A stretch of DNA of 64,000 nt, from the NCBI GenBank assembly GCA_014526335.1, contig JACTAT010000002.1:3082506-3146505 (forward strand), given 5' to 3'. Source of the DNA: Chrysaora quinquecirrha. Lineage: Eukaryota > Cnidaria > Scyphozoa > Semaeostomeae > Pelagiidae. Positions 35,696-48,300 of this stretch are shown here, piece after piece. The notes below the pieces were generated by a model. It did no database searches. It was not told the origin of the DNA and saw only the letters and a list, made by a program, of their open reading frames with translations. Both the position numbers and the translations under genes were made by a program. Within the stretch, counting starts at the first letter, position 1. Each line of letters opens with the position of its first letter.

Positions 35696-38600
35696 TTATA
35701 ACTCATCCTTGCTCTTCTTCAAAGATGTCACGTGTTCCTCCAGATATTTGCTAAAACCTTCGAGCGTACGATCTCCTTCAAATTTCAACGGGGTTGATTT
35801 TTTGCCAGGTGGGGCGAAGTAAATAGTTGGGAAACCTTCAACTTGGTACTCAGTTGGGGCATCATTAGCTGTGGAATCCATCTTTGCGATGACCAAATTC
35901 TTCTCATTCTTGTATTTTTGTCCCAACTTTTTGTAAATAGGTTCTAACGATTTGCAGTGGCCACACCACGGTGCATAGAATTCGATCAAAACATCTTTGA
36001 CTCGTCCATTACTATATCATCAAACGTATTGCCAACGACGACTTTAACTGGTCCACTGTTGCTCTTTGGCACTGGCTGAGATTTCAGAACTGGTTTAATG
36101 TCACCTGAAAATGAAAAAGGTTTTGATTAGAACACACCGTACATATAGCGACCGTTGACTGAGATGGTCCCTTCCATTCACGGATAAGGGCAAAGGGACT
36201 AAGGATTCACTGAGAGCCTGTGACCAGGTACCTCAGCTGGTAGCACTTTAGTATACAAAGCCAGAAATCACAGGCTCTTGACCTGTCGTATGATGTCGTA
36301 TGATCGTATCAATCTCTCACAAAATCTCTACAGTGGAAACTTCATTAAGGGGTTACCTCTATACAACGGACACCTCTATACAACGGACACCTCTATACAA
36401 CGGACACCTCTAAACAACGGACACCTCTATACAACGGACACCTCTATACAACGGACACCTTCAAACAACGTACAAATAAACTTTTGCCAAAGGACATTTC
36501 TTTGTAATAACAAACCTCCAAACAAAGTACACCTCTCTACAACAGACAGTGAAGTTGGTCCCCCAAATGTCCGTTAAATGGAGATTCAACAGTAATTATT
36601 TCTATCATTCCTAATCTCTTCATTCCAACAGCATAGCTTTACCTTTGAGGCAGGAATCGATGAACTCTGTTAAACTATCTTCACTAAATTCATCTTCCAT
36701 TGCGTACTTGCGACCTCTTTTATCGAAGAAGCCAACATTGACATCTTCACCAGATTCAGCCAAACCAAGTTCTTTCAATTTGTCTTGATAAGATTCTTCA
36801 TCTGCTACAGCAAATTGAATATCTGGGTATGCTTTGGCGACTTCTACGACTTTCTTTCTCCAATACTGTGTCACTTAAAGAAGAAATCGTTACGGGTTAC
36901 AGTTTATTAAAGTTAATCGAGTTCATACAGATTACTTTGTCACTAATAAACAGGATTGGTTGTCACATACTGTAAGACTGTCTGGCCCAAAGAATAAACA
37001 TTGTTTCTAAAAAATTTGAAATTTGCTTGTCAAGCAAAATGTTACCGTTTGGCCGCGTTGTAAAATGTTGCTTCTCAAACATTTTTTGCTTGCGTTAGGC
37101 TCTAGGCAAACGGCCAAACATTGTTTGTAAAACATTTGAGATCTGCTTTGAAGCAATGTTTGAACGTCTGGTCACGCCACAAAACATTGCCCGACAAGCA
37201 AAGTAAGCTAAATTTGCTATACAATGTTTTTGAAATAATTGAAAAACATTTTTTACTTCATGCAAGCAAAATGTGTTTGACAAGCGATGTTCTACGACAC
37301 GGCCAAAAAGTCAAACGTTTCGCTTGACAAGCAAATTTAACCGCATTGAGCAAGCTACCTGAAAAATGATCACACAGGTCAGTTGTCTGCTTCAACAGTT
37401 TGATCAGAACCAGAACAGATCTATTTTCTCTTGTGTGAATGGAGTCTAAGTTAATCAATCAGTCAAATAATTAAACCAGTTAAGCTTAAACTTACTAGAG
37501 GCATATTCATGGTTGAAATTCACATCATAATACACAACGACGAGAGGTCGTTTTGAAAACCTCTTTTCAGTTTGAGATTGAATGTGACCAACAAGAGGCG
37601 CAGAATGTTGTTCATAAAATGCCTTTATGTCTTCTGGACTGCCAGATGCATTCTGAAAGAAAGGAAACCGGAAATCAGAAACAGTAATCTGTAATATTAA
37701 TCTATTTTTATAACAGCAAAATAACATAGAGGAACCTACAGTACAACCCCAATAACTGAGGGGATGGTAAAGACTCACTACATAAGAATCACTACTTCGC
37801 TCGATGTTGTTGTTGTTGTTTTTCTACAATCGCTCAGTTTTGAGTGACAAATCAAAAGTAGGGGAGCGTAAATTAGAAACTCGTGATGTAAGTGTAGGGG
37901 TGGTAGGGGAGTATTTTAAAGCATTTTATTCTATTTAAAGTCGATCAAGCAAAGATTTGTCATGAAAAATTGCGCTTGTTTGTGTCTGATCTGAAATCTG
38001 AAATAGAAAACCGTAATACCATTTTTTCAAGACCCAAAACCGTAAAACCGTCTCCAAAAAGGCTAGAAACCATGAACCGCCAGCCATTGGAAAAAACAGT
38101 AAAACCGTTGTTTTCTTAGGCTGAAAACGGAAACAGTGAAGTAGTCAAAAAATACTGAAAACGACAAACCGTCAGGTCCTACGTCCCCGATACCTGGAAC
38201 CGCTAATAACTCAAACTTTCATTAACTCGAAATGCTATACATCTTTATACTTGTAGTACTGCAAATCATCGTTAACTTGAGCCCCTAACTTGAACATTTA
38301 TCTCAAACAATATCGTTATCCCCGTTCGGCCATTCTCTTAGGGGAACTAGAACTTTTCTATAGCTACTTTTCCATAAAACTCGAGTTGTCGAGAGTTCCA
38401 TTTATAATCAAACATATATCAACTCAAACCATTTTACTGATCCCTTGGAGGTTCACTTCCTTGGGAGGATATTGTACTATAACAATGGCAGTCAAAACTT
38501 ACTCAAAGAGATTTGAACTCTTGGTACCTCGTACAGAAAGTACACTAAAAACAAAGTAGCTATCTTTGTTTACTCGAATGCCAGGCTATAGCGTAGATGT

Positions 38601-41392
38601 GCTACGTTATAAGCCAGCAACGTATGACAGGATTATTGTCTCCAAAAAAGGCTAAAAACAACGAACCGTATGATTGGATTATACTGTATATAAAACTTTA
38701 AAACATACTTTGAAAGCATGGAACTTTGGTTCGTAACTTGATATCAGATGAGTTGGGTGGATGACGAGAATACTGCTTTCTTTGACACCAAGAATATCTT
38801 TAGATTTCTGATCAAAAGTATGCCCAAATACATATTCATCTCTGATGTCATTATTTGCCTCGAGGAATGTAACAAACAATGGATCAGATTCATCTTTGAA
38901 AAGACCAAGAACAACCAAATCATCAATGGCTTGCTTGAGGAAATTCTTTACTTCTTTGATACCTGGCTTTTGTTTAGAGCTTGGTCCTACTTGTCCTTCC
39001 ATGTATGAAACAATACCTATAGGTATGAAGGAACATTGGTATGAGAAATACAATAGAATTCCTGATGCTCCTACACAGATTCAACTAAAACGTATCAAAG
39101 TTTTGTATTTAAACAAAATTTTCAGTGATGCCATTTCCTGCGATTGAAATTTAGTAAAAAAACCTCTGTTGCTGTTTTCTTCAACCAGGCTTAGATTGAC
39201 CTAGACTTATTACATGAGTCCCAATCTCGCAAACAACAACAACAACAACAACAACAGCCCTACAAGTGTTTTCTCAGAGTAGTTTCAGTGTCCAGCATAG
39301 ACTCAATAGCAACAACTATGACTCATGTAATAACTCTGTAATGTTGACCTACAATAGGGTAGAACTAATGCCAACCAGTTGTAACCGCTAATTCCTGTCA
39401 AAATATCAACAAATAGGCAGAACATATTTGATACAGTATACACTTGATCATTCAAGTTTGCAAGAGTGGTTGCATTAACTGCCACTGACATTAATCAGTT
39501 GTTGGCTGATTTCAGAAAAGTAGAACAAGCAACTGGAACCTTCTTAGAACTGTGTGCCGACTAGTTGCCATCAAAAAGGAACCATTTGCTGGAGCACTTT
39601 TTTGACAGGTCAGTTGCAATAAATTACTTCTAAAAATGCTGATTAGCACACAGTAGCTAGTATTTACTGTGTGCAGGTGTCGAATATCCCTTCACCTTTC
39701 TCCATTCTATTATGCATGTGTATAAAATTCATCAAAGTTGAATCTTAAAGGTATTGGCAATTTTTTTTTGAAAATAACTTACCCATCTGATCTCTTCCTC
39801 CTTTATATTCTGAATGCTTTCCCTTTCTGAATACCTTTAGTGTAGGGTACCCAGTAACTCCATATTCAAGAGCAAGGTCAGGCTCTTTTGTTGCATCAAC
39901 CTTTCCAAGCAAAATTGGAACATCTCTGTTCTTCAGAGTCTTTGCAGCCTTTTCATATTCTGGTGCAAGTCTTTTGCAGTGACCACACCTGAAAAAAATA
40001 GTGAGTGTAATTTTAATTCTGTCAAGTTACAAAGATTTTCCTCATCTTCTATTGGAAGAATCAGTTTACAAAGAATAAACAGCCAACTTCTGTTAGAAAT
40101 TTGATGCAAAAAAACTACATTATTATCTTAAAACACATGTTTCGGATCATCCTGTAATCATAATGATTTCCAATTTACAGAATTCACAGAATCTACAGAA
40201 CACTGGGTTTCCTTGTTAAATTCCTCAAAGTTTTCCTGCATAAGATATGTCTGGCTTACCATGGTGCATAGAATTCAACAAGCATCAATTCCTCTTTCTG
40301 TGTGAGTTCATTGAAGTTATCTTTGGTCAATGTGATAACTTCTTCTGGAGGAGGCTTCCAGTTTGGATCTGATTGTTCTTTCATGTATTTGACAATTCCT
40401 ACAAACAAAAACATAAAATACCAAGAGATCTACTTGCAATTTGATTTAAAATTATATGACCATATAATGTTGCATAACATTCTCAAAACAATGCAGTCTA
40501 AGGTAAAGATTTTGTATTTACCCTCTTCTTCTCTAGGTCCATCATAATCATACGGTTTTCCTTTTCTGAATACCTTTAGTGTTGGGAAGCCTTGTACCTC
40601 AAACCGAGTGCCTAATTCTTGATCTTTTGTTGCATCAACTTTTGCAAAGGACACAGGAGGCGTCTCTTTGGCCATTCTTTTTGCAGCTTTTTCATAATGG
40701 GGTGCAAGGGTCTTACAGTGACCACACCTAAAGATAAAGAAGAATGGATCTATCACAAAAAATCATACATGTGGTAAACAAATTCTTTAAAGTCATTTCA
40801 ACAAGTAAAGCATAGAAGAAAAGGTTCCTGGACCTGAGGGGAGGGACTCCTGTCACAAAGTTTGTCAATAAAATTTACAAAGTTTCTGTTTTTTTTCCCA
40901 AAATTGCTATGCTTTTAAGTGTTTTTATAAAGTGCAAGTGCCCCTAAACTACCATACTCTCCCAAATTTCAAATCTTGGTGCTGACACAAGGTCATATCA
41001 CAAGAAAGATTGATTAGGCTTTTTGATTGACTTGACCCTTTATCCTAGAGCTCTTCAACTTGGAAAATGCACGTCTACAGGCAATACTAAGGCTTAGTTT
41101 AAAGATAAATGTTTCACACTCATATCATGTAGTCTTACCAAGGTGCATAAAACTCCACGAGAATGATTTCTTTGTCGTTAACAACAGCATCAAAGTTCTT
41201 GGAATTTAGGACCAAAACACCATTTTCTTCAGTTGGAATAATAGAATCTCCTTCAGTTTCAGTTCTTGATTCTTCAGACGCAGGGCTTTCCTCTTTTGCA
41301 GGTTCATCATTTGAGCCTTCGTCTGACTTACTTTCTTCACAAAAAGCGTAAGAAAGCAGAAGGAAAGCTACAAAAACTTTGAGAAGAGCCAT
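35696..41392 (-). CDS. PDIA4: Protein disulfide-isomerase A4 (ERp72-like)
   Basis: Eight exons on the minus strand: 41392-41139, 40727-40522, 40398-40260, 39988-39783, 39016-38709, 37652-37496, 36873-36643, 36104-35696; about 636 aa after one frameshift correction. The start [18 protein letters not shown] is a signal peptide, followed by an acidic linker, two thioredoxin domains with CGHC at about 86-89 and 201-204, two redox-inactive thioredoxin-like domains, a third CGHC domain at about 548 and a KDEL retention tail. This is the PDIA4 architecture (human 645 aa); it forms and isomerises disulfides in the ER lumen. Two introns split the Trp codon just before CGHC, and the following exons are both 206 nt, marking an internal duplication. 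One base is missing near 35996-35998 (three A's where four are needed), which would shift the frame before the last CGHC. An ERSE-like site lies upstream. Confidence 0.92.
36353..36470 (+). repeat. 17-bp tandem repeat (CTCTATACAACGGACAC)
   Basis: About seven units of 17 bp lie in a PDIA4 intron. The CGGACAC word links it to dispersed sequences near 44748-44910 and 43200-43240, suggesting expansion inside a transposon relic. Confidence 0.8.
37000..37345. repeat. Dispersed TTTGACAAGCAA / AAACATTG repeat
   Basis: Repeated CAAACATTGTTTG, GACAAGCAAA, TTGAAATTTGCTTG and ACGGCCAAA words occur in both orientations. The same vocabulary is found at 15010-15090, 32810-33010 and 52030-52330. It appears to be a family of small degenerate inverted-repeat elements; it lies in a PDIA4 intron. 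Confidence 0.5.
37774..37895 (-). mobile_element. MITE-like element with (CAA)n core, copy 3 (inverted)
   Basis: The plus strand reads GACTCACTACATAAGAATC, CTTCGCTCGATG, a GTT repeat, CTACAATCGCTC, then CTCGTGATGTAAG: the reverse complement of copies 1 and 2. Confidence 0.6.
39206..39343. mobile_element. MITE-like element, TATTACATGAGTC termini
   Basis: The ends TATTACATGAGTC and GACTCATGTAATA are perfect complements enclosing a CAA repeat. It is related to the other (CAA)n elements and to 8849-8993. Confidence 0.6.
39551..39640 (+). repeat. Dispersed repeat, copy 2 (GACTAGTTGCCAT family)
   Basis: CGACTAGTTGCCATC, AAAAAGGAACC, GACAGGTCAGTTGC and AATAAATTAC follow in the same order as at 5262-5355. 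Confidence 0.5.
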
Positions 41393-42342
41393 ATCTTTGA
41401 ACTGTTTCCAATTTAGGCCACACAAAAAGAAATCAAACAACTTCCACACGAGGTTTAGAAGATCTTTTGATGTCTCGTTCCAAATTTCTGGATGTGTAGA
41501 AAATAAACCAATCACGAGGGACCAAATCGCGTCCTTCATCCAATCAAATCAATCCGCGTTTCTGACCTCAGATTTCCCAATTCATGGGGCTTCCCCGGTC
41601 GTTGGGGGCTTCCCTGTATCAGTTTCTTTCCCGATTTCCCTAACTTTCAGACTTGAGTACTGAAAGCTGCCGAAGGTATAACAGTTCCTGACTTAAAAGC
41701 AATTTTCTTGAACGATAAAATGTCTTGAAATTTTGTCAATCTGAGAATCGGGGTTTTTATATTAGAATGCTTAAGTATAAGATAAAAACACTCGTACGCA
41801 CTTAAGATTTAAAGTTAAAAAGTTTGTACACGTCAATGTGTTTGAATCGAATGGAAATCACAAACAAACACATTTTAATGTACTGTATCATTCATGTTTG
41901 CAGCTTTTGTTTTACAACAACAACAACAGCAACAGCGAAACACAAAATGGTTTCTTTTCGTCTATTGTTATGCTAATTTCCATTGTCTGAAAACTATTGG
42001 CGGGAATCTCAAGTTCAATATGTTGACAAGATTAGATCAATTAAAAATCAAACATTCCGGAGAGGAACCTGCAAAACCACGAGAAAAAGATGCTGGTGGC
42101 CGGTTGCAGCTGCCCTTTTTTGTTCAGAATATTTAATGTGCAACTAAGCTACTTGTGAAAAAGAAAACAAATCTTGAGTTTTTTCACTCGAAACGGTTGA
42201 TCGAGCGAAAGCCAAGACTTGGGGCTTGATCCTTTCTGACAAAAGAGGATAGAGGTTCTAGAACGTAAACAAAACATATTCTGCTCTGATCGCTGCTGAA
42301 ATATGCCTGAAGAAGTCGATAAAGACGACAGTCCACAGGAAA
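41393..42342. promoter_or_regulatory. Shared upstream region of PDIA4 and E-Syt
   Basis: The two genes diverge from here with 950 bp between start codons, so both promoters must lie within it or in unseen 5' exons. It contains CCAAT boxes near 41506 and 41540 on the PDIA4 side and a CAACAACAACAACAGCAAC run near 41916. No clear TATA box was seen. Confidence 0.5.
41540..41558 (+). promoter_or_regulatory. ERSE-like element upstream of PDIA4
   Basis: CCAAT (41540-41544), nine bases, then CCGCG (41554-41558). The ER stress response element consensus is CCAAT-N9-CCACG, so there is one mismatch. It is about 150 bp upstream of the PDIA4 ATG. PDI-family genes are known targets of the unfolded protein response; use of this copy is inference. 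Confidence 0.45.
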
Positions 42343-45300
42343 ATGGCAGCACACTGCACAAGCCCTGAAAAGCAGCCAACAGGAGGGTTTGACAGCAATC
42401 ATATTAAAAACATTGTTGTTCATCACGCTAAGATCGTCCTTGCAGCTCTGGCTATCTGGACTGTTGGATGGCTTGGTTTGCATTATGTTTGGGTGTTGAT
42501 GGGCTTGCTAATATTTGCGATCTGGAGAATGAACCAAAAAGACAAAGAAAGACGCATGAAGTCTCTTCGTGAAGTCACAACGAACGAGCGAAAGGCACTC
42601 GCCCGAGTGAAAAATCTGCCTTCATGGGTGAGTAGAACATGGGTGAAGCATCTCTTGAAACCTCGTGTTTGTTTGTGCTGCAACAAGCGTGCAGTCTACT
42701 TGACAGTGCCTATTTTTGCACGAGTTTTAATTGTTTCTTATCTCGCGAAATTCTGAGATCTTTTCACGTGAATTTCGTGCACGCGAAACCTGAAACAATT
42801 AAAACTTAACTAGTTATAAAAGATGTTTTCCAATTTTGCTGACAAATAATAAAATATAAATGTATAAAAGGTTTGATGAACTGTGTTGAATCAGCTGTCT
42901 TTCTTCGTCAACTGAATTATTGATACGTTACAGTTAATTTGACTTTCATAAAAAATAAATGTATGAACTTTAGCCATTGATTGTACAGCTAAACTTCAAT
43001 AAATAGTAGAAGAATAACAACAGTAAAAGAACACACAACATAAAGAGAACAAAGTTGCCAAGTTTCCGTTCGTGGACAAGAATAAGAAAACCTGTTGCGA
43101 TTGCAATGGAGCCCTCCAAATAGACAACGAACACCTCGAACAACACGGGCAAATATGTCCCCCCAAAGAGAGGCCCAGAACGGTCCTTTCTTTGTTAAAA
43201 AAGACCTCCATATTGCGGACACTTCTCTACAGCGTGCAGTAACAGGTCGCCATGCCCTGCACTTCCTAAAACCATACATCCCATTGTTTCATTGGAGTTT
43301 CTTGCTTAAATCTCTTGAACTCTTCTGTTCTTGTTGATTTTCTGCAAAAAGTTACGAAAGTTCTGCTTGACTTGAAATAGCTCAAACTGACAGTTCTAAA
43401 GAGAAAAGAGTGAACAGAGAGAAAGACCCTTCTTTGTGTTTCTAAGTTAAATCTCAAATAATCTTCTCAAAGAAATTACAAAATTAAAATATCAACATGC
43501 ATTGATTGTTGCGGAAAATAAGCCATACAAAACGAAACTATTTGAAAGTTTTTAACAAAACAACAAAGTAAAATAAAAAGATGTTGTGACATTATTGTCT
43601 AATCCAGCTCAAGAAACTCGTTGAAGAATCTCAATGAAGCCTGGGTTCGAGCTCCAGAAAGGCTGTATTCGGAACAAAGGCCTCAAACCTTCAGTAACAC
43701 AAACATGCTGTTTTGAAGGTGAAGGAGCAAAGCAAACACTGTTTCAGTTACAAAATAGGCGACATTTTCTTGCCAAAATATTTTTCTTAACGAGCAGAAA
43801 TGATTTTCTGCTCTATTTGTTATTTTATTCGCATTCAAGCATTTTCCGTGTCGTGGTTAAACGAGCAATTTTGAGTGTTTAACAAACATTGTTTTCTACG
43901 TTTGGCCAGGCCAGGCGATGCAAGGACAACAATAATGCAGCTGCCAAAACCAAGTACCTGCAAATTAAATCTCGGTCATTTTTTAGCTCAAGTTTTTATG
44001 TCCTATTTAATCACCAAATAAAGGATTTCAAGAGTGTTATACACCAGCTGTTTTTTTCTGATTGAAATTTCCCGATTTTGGGAACTCTTTACGCCATCCA
44101 GCTGCTTTTTGATTGGCTGGCGTTCTAACCTGTAGTGCTTCACTTAACATAATACATACATTGCTATTAGAGAACGGGAATTTTGTGACTAGTGCGATGA
44201 CATATTTTAGAGAATTAGCTAGAGGGGTCTGGATACCTACAATCTTGGATAAAATAATTGGAACAAGGCATTTTCTCCAAGGAATATGGCCTATTCCATT
44301 GATTTTCTACTTCCATAACTCCAATTCTTCCCCCCTTTTACCCCCAAAACAATGTTGGTAGTAGAGCAAGACAACTTTTGTACGAAACAACATTGTAACG
44401 GGGGGGGGGGGGGAGGGGGAATCAATAGATAATAGCGGACTATTTAGGCCGTTCCAATATATTTTGTCCAAGATTGTAGGTTTTGTGTCTGGATCCTCCA
44501 TTTCCTCTTGCATTCACCGCTGTTCAATTAGATGTGCAAATTCGTGCAATCATCTCGCGTTTCTTCAACATAGATAGCTAAGAAACACTTAAACATCAGC
44601 CCCAAATTTGTGCGAAGGTTTTGTAAGAAAAAACGGACTTTGGAATAGGAGGGAATAGAAGTGTAGTTGTGCAGTAGTGGAAGACTGTAGTGCAATTCTG
44701 TGTGTTGTAAATATATCACATGAACTAGTGTAATAATGAACCTGCAGCTAAAACCTCCATTAACGGACACCTCTTTGCAGCGGACAACTCCGAATACCGG
44801 ACAAAAACTCTTGTTCTCAAGGTAGTTTCGTTATACTATGATACAATGAAACATCCATATAGCGGACACCTTCCAACCAGTGTCCGGTATATTGAGGTTC
44901 CTCTGTAGTGTAATCATATCAAATAAATAATATGAATCTTCTTATAGGTTTTCTTTCCTGATGTACAAAGAGCTGAATGGCTTAATGAGGTAAGTGAAAG
45001 GGATATATGTCCTTGAGCAACACACTGTTGTTTTTTTATAAGAACCAGATAAGTTTTGCCGAGGCTCAATGTTCTTTTTTTTGTTAATTTGAATTTGAGG
45101 CTCAAGTGTTCTTAATGATGTTCTTTTTCAACATTACTCTTTCTACAACTACACACAATAAATTGTTTCTACTAACAATCAATAACAGTTTTCATGTATT
45201 CTATATACTTTTATTTAGTAAGAGATTTATCAAGTTTCACAGCTCTGAGATGAAATTTTTAAAAACACATTTTCTTGTTTCCTATTTTTCATCTAAGGCC

Positions 45301-48300
45301 GGGCTGGACATGATCTTACGTTGTTCTTATTTTTTGTCAAATCGAGCCTCAATGTTCTTATTGGCTGGGTGCATAGAAATGAAAAGAGTGTAAACAGTTT
45401 CATGAAGTTTAAGCTTTTAAATGCAGAATTTTGATGCATTAGGCTGTACATAAAAATTAGACTGTATATCATACATTTTTATTCTGTAGATTATTTTGCA
45501 AATGTGGCCTTACGTCGGAAAGATGGTTCATAAAATCATGAAAGAACAAGTGGAACCAAAAATGCAAGAGAAACTCCCTGGTATCATCAAATCTTTATAC
45601 TTTGAAGAAGTCAGTCTTGGAAACCAAGTATGTCTGGTTTTAGTTAAGATCTTAGATCTCAAAGGTCTTTGTAAATCTGAATATCAAATAACAGTAATAG
45701 TTACTACTTGTATGCAACACCCAGCATGTTTTCTCGTCTTTCTTACAGCAAGGCATGTTCAATTTCTACACCCAATTCGTTAAAGACGGTCCAAAAATAG
45801 CCAAGAAACGAAGTTTCAAGACACATTTCAATTAGGTTTCACCCTCTAATTGGATCCGCATTTCGATCCGCATCTTGGTTTAAATTCCGCCATATTCAAT
45901 TGTTTCGGTCTGTTTCTGACGTCTATATTCTGAGGACTGTTAGACGAAAAAGCCAGAGATGTTTCTACCGTTTCTTGCAATTTTCAAATTTGGTTTTTCA
46001 GGCACCAAAGTTGGGTGGAATCAAAGTATACACCAAAAATGTGGAAAGATCTGAAATCATCGTGGACCTGGATTTTATGTAAGCTTCTTCATAGAATGAA
46101 ATAAAACATTTGTTTTGCACAACAGGATTTATAAGTACTCGTGATGTTATATGATATTTCAACAAATATAATGTTATAATCATGATCAAAGATGTATGAT
46201 ATTTCCCATGATATTTACATTGCTTTATTCATGTAGTTATACTGGCGATGCTTGTGTGAAGGTCAAAGTCAAAGGTGTTTCAGCAGGCATAACTGATATA
46301 CAGGTAAATACATGATGATTTACATAATTTGGTATTAAAATTGGAAAAACATAGCTTTCCTCTAGCTATCCTTGTTGTACAGCCAAGAGTACTATATGTT
46401 ATGCATGTATATGGGAATCTTTCTTTTTCTTTCTTTAGATGCGTGGAAAAATTCGTCTTGAGATCAACCCGCTGATTTCTTCTCCTCCTCTGATTGGTGG
46501 AATTTCTTTCTACTTCTTAGACTGCCCGGTACGTTGTTATAGTACTGTAGATATAAATTTGAATTCTTTGCTTTAATGAAGTTGTTCATTTTCATGGCTG
46601 GAGAATGAGTGCTGCAGAGGTTAGCTAGGGCCTTTTCTATCAAGGACTCAAACTTAAACAACATTAGATCAAAGGTATAAAAGCGTTTTTTTGGTGAGGC
46701 ATCCTAGGGCTGCTTGCCAGGCAAAACTTTGCCTCTTTTTTTGGCCATAGTGATTTGCAGTAGGTTCTCTCTCCATTTTCAAGGTGCTACCCAGCGTCGA
46801 TATGATGGGTAAAATAATTCAGCAGATTGGTCAGACAAATGTATTTTAAAACATTTTAAACGGCTCTGTATAATTCGCGATGTAAGTCGTTTTTGTTTCT
46901 ATTAACTACTTTTGCAGGAAGTTGACTTTGATCTCACTAATTTGTTGGGTATTCTTGATATCCCTGGACTAAGGTAAGTAAACTGCAATGTTTTAGTTTC
47001 ATTCGAATTAAACTTTGAATTACGTAAATTTATCCTTTCTTAGCTGCAAGTAAGAAACCAAAGTCAGGCACAGTAAGATACTGTGCATGGTCATCTTTCT
47101 TTTACTTAAGTCCTGTCGTTAAATGAGATGTGTTGGGTGTGGTAGCCATTTAAGAAAATGTTCAATTGAAAAGCGAAGATTTTTCGTCTTCTGGTAGTAT
47201 TTCATCCGCATATCGTAAGCCTGGTCGGGAAAAAATACGGCTGTTTCAGACTGCTAGGAACGGTCCTTACTCTACTATATGGCTACAGTTATACTTCATT
47301 CGAAATGCAGGCAATCTTCAGCCATAGAAATACATGATACTTAATGCTCGATGCAACGTCGGTGCAACAATATGTAATTCAATAACGAGTACACCGTGTA
47401 ATAAAGAACATTTTCATTTCGCTTGTTACATTGCTATATAGTTAATCAAAACTGATGCATTCATTATATTACCATACATTCTTTTTAGTGACATTCTGCA
47501 TTGTGCGATAAAAGATGTCGTTTCAAGTTTTGTTGTTCTTCCAAATCGAATCAAAGTTCCTATTGCCAAAAATGCTGATTTGGAGTCAATGAAATATCCT
47601 ATGCCAGATGTGAGTGAAGACATTTTTAATTCTAGAGATAACCTAGCGTTTTTTAAGAACAACCTCCGCAAGTCGCAGGTTTCGGTCGATTCCTTTTCTG
47701 TAAGGAGAAACTACTTTAAAAACTATAGTATGCAGGCGAGAAAACATTTCCCATACAAAGCATTTTAACATGTTCTTCAGAAGGGTACAAAGGGGCAATA
47801 AAGTGGTGAAAATTGGTCTAAAAATAAGCAATACACAGGCTGAGAATGAAGCTAGTGTAAAGCGTTAGAAGATATAACGATTTTTTTCTTGTTCAGGGTT
47901 TCCTAAGAATCGAGGTGATTGAAGCAGAAGATCTTATGGCGAGAGATGTAAATGTTTTCAGCAAAAACAGCTCAGACCCATATGCAATTCTTCATGGTTT
48001 GTGAAGTATTTTCAGTTAGTTTTATCGTTTTTCTGATAAAAATTACTGTAGCTGTGTTCGGAAATGCTGCTATTGGTTTTTTATTATGAAGAGAGTGAGC
48101 ACTGAAGGTGCATGCTATTTTACAGCAAAGCATATAGCAGACTTGAAATTGAAACTGGTACCTAGCGTAATTAATCAACATTGGCAGTATAAAACAAAAC
48201 CTCTTTCATTTTCAGTTGGCCAGCAAACTTTGAGAACAAAGGAGAAACCCGAAACACTCAATCCTGTTTGGGATGAAACGTTTGAGGTATGTATCACTGG

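Noticed and set aside
36353..36470. CRISPR-like array
   Set aside because: Units are contiguous 17-bp tandem repeats without spacers, in an intron of an animal gene.
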